Under the pieces are notes generated by a model. It worked only from the letters and a program-made list of their open reading frames with translations, was not told the origin of the DNA and made no database searches. A stretch of 64,000 nt of DNA from Martelella limonii. GTDB lineage: Bacteria; Pseudomonadota; Alphaproteobacteria; Rhizobiales; Rhizobiaceae. This document shows positions 63,661-64,000 of this stretch, one piece after another (position 1 is the first letter of the stretch; each line of letters starts with the position of its first letter). The stretch covers positions 558,001-622,000 of the forward strand of contig NZ_JABUOU010000001.1 of the NCBI RefSeq assembly GCF_013344475.1, in the 5' to 3' direction. Both the position numbers and the translations under genes were made by a program.

Positions 63661-64000
63661 ATGGCAGATGATGGCGGAATCTCCCGGCTGAAGCGGCGCT
63701 TGAATGCCATACCGAAAGAGGTTCGCGCGGCGGTCGATCCTTCATTGTTGAAATCAGGAAACGAGCTGGCAAGAACGGTCAAGCAACTTGCGCCAGAAGA
63801 TAGTGGCGATCTGAAAAACAGCGTTGCTGTCACGGGCCCGAAGCAACAGACGCCGGCCTATTCTCAGCCCGGCGGCTCTCAGATCGTGGCCGAGAACACC
63901 GTTGCGGTGACGGTCGGAAATGAAGACGTGCGGTATCCACACTTGCTCGAATATGGAAGCACGAAGATGCCGGCGCAGCCGTTCTTCTGGCCGTCTGTTC
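63661..64000 (+). CDS. HK97 gp10-like head-tail joining protein (partial, runs off the window)
   Basis: The visible 113 residues (MADDGGISRLKRRLNAIPKE at the start) show the gp10 pattern LARTVKQLAPEDSGDLKNSVAVTG and VGNEDVRYPHLLEYGSTKMPAQPFFWPSV. This protein connects the head adaptor to the tail tube. It begins one base after the connector gene stop. The 3' end is beyond position 64000. Confidence 0.85.
   Translation, partial: MADDGGISRLKRRLNAIPKEVRAAVDPSLLKSGNELARTVKQLAPEDSGDLKNSVAVTGPKQQTPAYSQPGGSQIVAENTVAVTVGNEDVRYPHLLEYGSTKMPAQPFFWPSV

Larger units (their letters stand above)
52701..64000. mobile_element. HK97-type prophage, left part (continues past the window)
   Basis: The segment starts with an integrase and RHH regulator on the minus strand and continues with a plus-strand series of overlapping small genes, then head and tail genes of the HK97 group. 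The gene density and the ATGA overlaps are typical of phage. The right end and the lysis module lie outside the window. A terminase is not seen in its normal place. Confidence 0.88.

Overview
The window looks like accessory DNA of an alphaproteobacterium, most likely in the Hyphomicrobiales (Rhizobiales). The evidence is an alphaproteobacterial LexA box (GTTC-N7-GTTC), an imuA-imuB-dnaE2 cassette, rhizobial-type IS66/IS256/IS3/IS5 remnants and a prophage whose small genes resemble those of rhizobial phages. No core chromosomal gene other than one tRNA-Ser is seen. Positions 1 to about 52.5 kb look like an integrated island built from several mobile pieces. From 52.7 kb to the right edge is a prophage that continues beyond the window.

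Defence island (about 0.3-6.9 kb). An A+T-rich pair of overlapping genes encodes a minimal CRISPR polymerase (mCpol) and a two-transmembrane beta-barrel protein. This is the gene pair of the recently described Panoptes anti-phage system (OptS/OptE), in which a constitutively made decoy cyclic nucleotide holds the effector inactive until a phage sponge or nuclease removes it. Immediately beside it is a complete type II CBASS: a DncV-like CD-NTase, the E1/E2 fusion Cap2 and the JAMM peptidase Cap3 on the minus strand, with a divergently transcribed Cap15-type effector. The Panoptes and CBASS effectors share a PDLNG-x-W signature after two membrane segments. A HEPN-domain protein lies just upstream. 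This pairing of a CBASS with a system that guards against anti-CBASS proteins is the most interesting part of the window.

Middle (about 7-26 kb). A GAF/7xPAS/GGDEF/EAL protein is followed by an AraC regulator with a divergent EthD-like protein, and then a graveyard of IS66 and IS256 remnants. Next comes a plasmid-like module: two arrays of the same 11-bp iteron core (8 copies at exactly 32-bp spacing and 6 copies at exactly 21-bp spacing), a MobV/Pre-like relaxase, a cluster of hairpins, a soluble FtsH-like AAA+ metalloprotease, a zinc-ribbon/GIY-YIG protein and small regulators. No rep gene is visible.

SOS mutagenesis block (26.8-36.4 kb). imuA-imuB-dnaE2 on the minus strand and a UvrD-like helicase, SRAP protein and DinB on the plus strand diverge from one LexA box, so they are probably induced together by DNA damage.

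Surface and decay region (36.8-52.5 kb). A two-partner secretion pair (TpsB plus a 2272-residue GLUG/MBG-repeat TpsA) lies beside an AraC regulator. It is followed by decaying genes: an IS5-like transposase, two serine-hydrolase homologues that lack the catalytic serine, a TPR gene and a recombinase fragment. A tyrosine recombinase next to tRNA-Ser(TGA) closes the island.

Prophage (52.7-64 kb). Integrase and RHH regulator are on the left strand. An early operon of tightly overlapping small genes contains a winged-helix replication-type protein with iteron-like repeats at its 3' end. An HK97-type morphogenesis module follows (portal, protease, capsid, tail tube, connector, gp10-like). No terminase is visible where one would be expected, just before the portal gene.
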